DNA of 64,000 bases from the NCBI RefSeq assembly GCF_037975245.1, contig NC_092582.1, positions 24,273,077-24,337,076 on the forward strand, written 5' to 3'. Below are positions 59,049-64,000 of the stretch, in pieces. The position numbers and the translations under genes are program-made. This DNA is from Apostichopus japonicus (lineage: Eukaryota; Echinodermata; Holothuroidea; Aspidochirotida; Stichopodidae). The first letter of the stretch is position 1, and each line of letters starts with the position of its first letter. A model generated the notes under the pieces. That model did not search any database. It saw only the letters and a program-made list of their open reading frames with translations, and was not told where the DNA came from.

Positions 59049-61367
59049 AAATCATCATAGACCGGGAGCCCAGAGGGTTTGGTTAGCTGGGAAGGTAACC
59101 AATTGCTGTGTACATCACTATGTTCACAGTGCATTCCTGTATATGAAACCAGACGACTGGCAAACCGGCTGTGGTGGGTGTGGCTGGGAGAGCAATTTTA
59201 AAGTCACCTAAAAGCTAACCTAGATCAGCTTTCATGGTAACCACATCAAAGTAAGTACAATGTGTCAGGCATGGCCCCAGGAGCAACAAATGGCCATTGC
59301 CAGTAATTATTGGTGGTGGGGTACCCCTGCCAGTCTTCAATAATTGACCCCTCACGGCTGATCTAGGTCAGCTCATGAGGTTACCACTTGAAACCTACTG
59401 GAAAATGATGGTTAGGACTTTAGATACAAGGGATGGGCATTGCCAGTACCTTTTATTGGTGGGGTACCCCTGCCAGTAGACCCCCAAAATGCCCCTCCCC
59501 TCATTGACCTAGGTCAACTCATGAAGTATCCAGTTGAAAACTGATGGAAAATGATTGGCAGGACTCTATATGTAAGGGATGGGCATTTTCAAAAATTTCT
59601 ATTAGTGGGGTACCCCTGCCAGTAGACCCCCAAAATGCCCATCCCCTCCTTGACCCAGGTCAGCTCATGAGGTAACCAGTTGAAAACTACTGGAAAATGA
59701 TAGGTATCACTTCATTTGTAAGGGATGGGCATTTCCAGAAATTTCTATTAGTGGGTACCCCTGCCAGTAGACCCCCAAAATGCCCATCCCCCTCATTGAC
59801 CTAGGTGAGCTCATGATGTAACCAGTTGAAACCTACTGAAAAATGATAGGTATCACTTCATATGTAAGGGATGGGCATTTCCAGAAATTTCTATTAGTGG
59901 GGTACCCCTGCCAGTAGACCCCCAAAATGCCTATCCCCTCCTTGAGCCAGGTCAGCTCATGAGGTAACCAGTTGAAAACTACTGGAAAATGATTGGCAGG
60001 ACTCTATATGTAAGGGATGGGCATTTCCAGTAATTTCTATTAGTGGGGTACCCCTGCCAGTAGACCCTCAAAATGCCCCTCCCCTCATTGACCTAGGTGA
60101 GCTCATGATGTAACCAGTTGAAACCTACTGGTAAATGATAGGTATCACTTCACATGTAAGGGATGGGCATTTCCAGTAATTTCCACTAGTGGGGTACCCC
60201 TGTCCATTGTCCCAACATCTCCAACCACTGTCTCACATTATATTATAGCTCACACCCCAAGACTCCCCAAAACACCCCAGATACAATGTAACCACTCATA
60301 GGTGGCCTCAAATGACTGAATACAACCTGTGTGGTTATTCAGGAAGTATGTTCTTGACAGTCAACGTTTATTTCATTCAGCTGTTCTGAAGTGGTCCGTT
60401 CAAGTTACCGTAGCTTTACTAATGCCAAGGTGATTGTCTGATTGAAAATGTGGTCCATGCCAGTGTCACCAGCCTGTTTCCAGGGGTCAAGGAAAAATAT
60501 GTTAATCTGGTGAATGATTCACTGTTGTGATTTTTGTTGCCATACCAATTTCTTTTAGCATGGGGACATTTTTTGTGAAGAACCATAAAACAATAATCTA
60601 CGAGAACCATAAAACAATGATGGTCGGATTAACTGACTTTGTAAAGGTACGGCATAGTTATATAACAATATTAAATAATTATAGAATATAATGCATGGAA
60701 TATAATGCATGGAATTTTTTATTCACAGAGGTTATCAAGAGGTCAAAGTCAATGATCAGAGTTTATATATTGTCCTCTCAAAGAAACCAAGTTTCAGGTC
60801 ATAGGTCGTAGATATAAATTTCTGGAAATGCCCATCCCTTACATATAGTCCTGCCAATCATTTTCCATTAGTTTTCAACTGGTTACTTCATGAGCTGACC
60901 TAGGTCAATGAGGGGAGGGGCATTTTGGGGCCTACTGGCAGGGGTACCCCACCAATAAAAATTACTGGCAATGCCCATCCCTTGTATCTGAAGTCCTAAC
61001 CATCATTTTCCAGTAGGTTTCAAGTGGTTACCTCATGAGCTGACCTAGGTCAGCCGTGAGGGGTCAATTATTGATGACTGGCAGGGGTACCCCACCACCA
61101 ATAATTACTGGCGATGGCCATTTGTTGCTCTTGGGGCCATACCTGACACATTGTACTTACTTTGATGTGGTTACCATGAAAGCTGATCTAGGTTAGCTTT
61201 TAGGTGACTTTAAAATTGCTCTCCCAGCCACACCCACCACAGCCGGTTTGCCAGTCGTCTGGTTTCATATACAGGAATGCACTGTGAACATTGTCATGTA
61301 CAGTACAAGGCAATTGGTTACCTTCCCAGCTAACCAAACCCTCTGGGCTCCCGCTCTATGATGATTT
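59049..61367. mobile_element. foldback element with ~550-bp inverted arms
   Basis: The left arm 59049-59598 starts AAATCATCATAG and GGGAGCCCAGAGGG; the right arm 60818-61367 is its inverse with about 90% or more apparent identity. The interior has no coding sequence. The left arm extends into a tandem array absent from the right. No clear target-site duplication is seen. The two arms could form a very long hairpin. Confidence 0.8.
59321..60240 (+). repeat. seven ~146-bp tandem units in the foldback element
   Basis: GTACCCCTGCCAGT or variants occur at 59321, 59464, 59610, 59755, 59902, 60048 and 60194, spaced 143-147 bp. Each unit also carries AAGGGATGGGCAT, AAAATGCCC and GACCTAGGTCAGCTCATGA. 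Two inverse units lie in the right arm. Confidence 0.9.
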
Positions 61368-63225
61368 GAGATGAATATCAAAGGTGGAGTTGATGTGAGT
61401 TTACTGTCCAATTATATTTCAAATCATATTTCCAATATTAAAGCAAAATGCAAATCAAATAACAAACAAAGTACATTCAAGATTATATCCATAGTTGTGT
61501 GACCTTCCTAAATTAATCAAGGTTTTTTGTTTTTGTTTGATGGAGTGCTCATTACAAATACCTCTAACACATAGCTCAGCAATACAGACTGAGTTGACTT
61601 CTTTCATGTTTCTACAGCATTATAGAATCTAAAATGGTATTTCAAGTTTTGGTTTGAATCTGAAGAAAATAAATACATCAACAGAAGGCAAATATATTTG
61701 TAGGTAACCAAACTACTTTCATAAAAGCCAACAAGTTGTCTTCCAGTCTTACCATTCTGGAATTGTCAGGAGTTCTACAACTAGACTTTATTCAATTGAG
61801 TCTCAGGAAGCAATTTTTATTTCAGTTTGGCAATAGTAAAATGTACCAGAGGGTGTTTAGGCAGCTATTGTGTCATGGCAAGGTCATTACAAACATACAG
61901 TACCAAGTTCTGGATTAATCCAGCAAGAATCCGATCATTTAATACCCTTACTACAGATTAATTCTGTCGGTTGTATATTGAGTGGATGAGTTAAAACTTT
62001 AAATAAAATTCTTTTAGTGAGAGTGAATGGAGAGACAAGAGTATTCCTTCATCTGCGATGCTATCCATAAAATCTACCAGAGGTAGTTGAAACATTACTA
62101 TCACTGTTCTACACTAACCATTAATGTGATTACCATCACATGGAGGAAATATCAGATGATGAACCATTCATTGTCCTTGTCAGCACAGTGTGAAAGCTTC
62201 CATCAAAAATTGGTAACTACAGGTGGAATAGGTGATCCCCTAATAGCTCGCTTCAGGATAATTCAAGTTAACCTAATGAAAAAAACAGAAAATGATGTGA
62301 ATGAGATTAATTTTTACTGATAGTAGATATTGAGAATGTCATCCAGAAATAGATATGTGTATGTCTCTGGCTAACTACCCTGTATACATGGACATTCACA
62401 GAGAAATGATCCAGAAGGAAAGTACACTTCAGTTTCCAATAACCAGATAAGTGTAAAAACAATTCACCAGTAAACCATCAAACTTGAACCGGATTGTCTG
62501 GTGGTTAGTGGAAGTGGCATATAAAGGTGTGGTACAGTAATATAAATGAGCTCCCAAAGGAGAGCCCAACCTCACACAAACCCAACCATGCATGGTTTGG
62601 CATGACTGAGAAATTTGTGAGATTTTGCACCCCTCTTTCCTATTTAGGAGAGAATGTCTTTTGAATTTCCACTCATCAGGAGATAAATGTATCTAATGTT
62701 GTGTGTCAGCTTTGGTGGATGTGTGTTTTTATATTATTTTTCTTCATTTAATGGCACCAGGCCCCTGGAGACTGAATTGCCTACATTGACCTACCTGTAG
62801 TTACACCACTCTATGGGGGTACTCTTTCCAGATTTAAATCACCAAATGTTTATAGAGTACCCTGTTCAGCTGATCAATTGCTATCCAATATGGTCAGTTC
62901 TTTCCACAAATTTAATGAAGACACTTGTAACCTCAAAATATTGAGTTGAAAAAGTTTTGAGATAAAAAAGTCAAAATTTTGAAATTTAGGGACACTTTTT
63001 TTTCCCTATGTCCCTATTAAGCCACCGTACTCAAGTCGGTGAAGTTACAGTAGATCAATTTTTAGACCAATTAGAATTTTTAAAACCAACTGCAGTGACT
63101 AGCTCAGCAATGTTTACAAAAAAAAAAACAAGCAAAAGTGACAATTCTGTATTCACAGCTGTATATACTCAGATGAGTAGGAAGTATTTCCAATTGTGTT
63201 CTCTGTTTATAGTGGCTGGACTTAC
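61368..63225. other. one decayed exon copy, otherwise nothing
   Basis: The minus strand at about 62215-62272 starts GTTAACTTGAATTATCC after a CATTAG and resembles the start of exon 57894-57998, but it has stops in all frames. No other feature recognised. Confidence 0.4.
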
Positions 63226-63415
63226 AAGGTTACTGCAAAGCTCTCCAAATCTTCAGTATTTTCAACTATTTCCTGGAACCTGCTTGCAATTTTGAGCACA
63301 TGAGGACATGTCAGTAAAACAAATTTTACTCTGTGGAATATACTGTATATCTGAGCCCTAGCCGGGTGCTTCAGAAGAGCTCTGTAACATCTCTGAGACT
63401 TCTTGTCCTCTTCTA
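63226..63415 (-). CDS. minus-strand exon, unknown protein
   Basis: A 190-nt segment lies between TTTTAAACTTAG and ACCTT|gtaagt. The frame is open throughout: EEDKKSQRCYRALLKHPARA, then VKFVLLTCPHVLKIASRF, ending NTEDLESFAVTL. It is the strongest minus-strand exon. Composition is that of a soluble helical or leucine-rich protein; no domain recognised. Confidence 0.55.
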
Positions 63416-63825
63416 CTAAGTTTAAAACATGTAAATACATGTTAGAGAGAAAAATGTAACTTCTATGAAGTATAAATCTAAGCCCTGGTGGGAGTCCCTG
63501 GGGACTTCAGCTGAGGCATTTCCCCTTTCAGATATTTAATGTTCTCTGAACATGATTTTGCAACCCTAGTGGAGCCCATGGGGAGGGGAGGGGGGTGGCA
63601 AGTGCTCACCATCCTAATGGACGACAGTGCTTGTATATCTTTGAATGCACTCTAAGAGTTTTTATTTTAAACAGTATTTAGCTCTCAAATATGCAAGGAA
63701 GACATGTTATCATGACATGATAAATTGATAAAGAGTGGCAGGGCAATAGTACTTCCTTAACCATGCTTGCTAGCCAGCAGTTTGGTGAATCAAGTCACAA
63801 CAAACCACATTTACTTCATTCTTAC

Positions 63826-64000
63826 CATTCCTATGGAACTCTGTGCATCAAGAAGTGTAGGATACTGAAAGAAGCTTGATTGGTTCATAGGTCCTGATCT
63901 CCTCAATCCAGTACAGTCTCTGTCTTCATATTCACTAGAGGGTTTCTTCCTCGGTTGAATTATTACGTCATAGAGCCGTTCGAGCCTCAGTGACTTCTAA
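63826..64000 (-). CDS. minus-strand exon, continues beyond the window
   Basis: One frame is open from near the window edge to the donor GGAATG|gtaaga. It reads RLYDVIIQPRKKPSSEYEDR and then a Ser/Gln-rich end. It would be upstream of 63226-63415 in the same transcript, but the phase (0) does not match that exon's (1), so they may be separated by another exon. Confidence 0.4.

Overview
The window is nuclear DNA of an animal. Coding segments are short and sit behind polypyrimidine-AG acceptors and before GT donors, introns run from hundreds of bases to several kilobases, and most of the sequence is transposon-derived. A death-fold/NACHT (NLR) gene, GTF2I-like, chromodomain and KDZ transposase homologies, and TGACCT-rich dispersed repeats suggest a marine invertebrate deuterostome, most likely an echinoderm. 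That assignment is inference; the sequence alone does not fix the species.

Region 1 (about 0.2-27.6 kb, + strand) holds a long series of exon-like segments. In order they encode the C-terminal half of a KDZ (Kyakuja-Dileera-Zisupton) transposase, a basic/coiled linker, one GTF2I-like repeat split over three phase-matched exons, an acidic linker plus a chromodomain, and a ParB N-terminal-like domain. Several joins keep reading frame exactly, but there are in-frame stops (1989, 23148, 25925), a frameshift near 11230 and joins that do not fit. It is either a dying intron-rich transposon or a host gene built from one. It has been invaded by a LINE, hAT-type MITEs, a tRNA-derived SINE, a Ty3/gypsy remnant and a 2.07 kb long-inverted-repeat element.

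Region 2 (28.9-39.8 kb) has no convincing gene. It holds an 88-bp satellite, a 49/79-bp higher-order array, a hAT relic with a recognisable transposase C-terminus, further TIR elements and a doubtful receptor-like open frame.

Region 3 (40.1-48.5 kb, + strand) is the best-preserved gene: four exons that join in frame into a 615-residue partial NLR (short N-terminus, DED-like death fold, NACHT ATPase, helical region). A decayed copy of its death-fold exon lies 548 bp upstream of the intact one. No leucine-rich-repeat exon was recognised downstream.

Region 4 (48.9-53.8 kb) is a TGACC-rich repeat element into which a 3.19 kb Kolobok-like transposon has inserted at TTAA. The insert carries a broken THAP domain on + and pieces of a P2X7-C-terminal-like protein on -.

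Region 5 (53.8-64 kb) contains several splice-flanked exon-like segments on the minus strand, including at least three copies of one exon type, and a 2.3 kb foldback element whose left arm carries seven 146-bp units. The protein encoded by the minus-strand exons was not identified.
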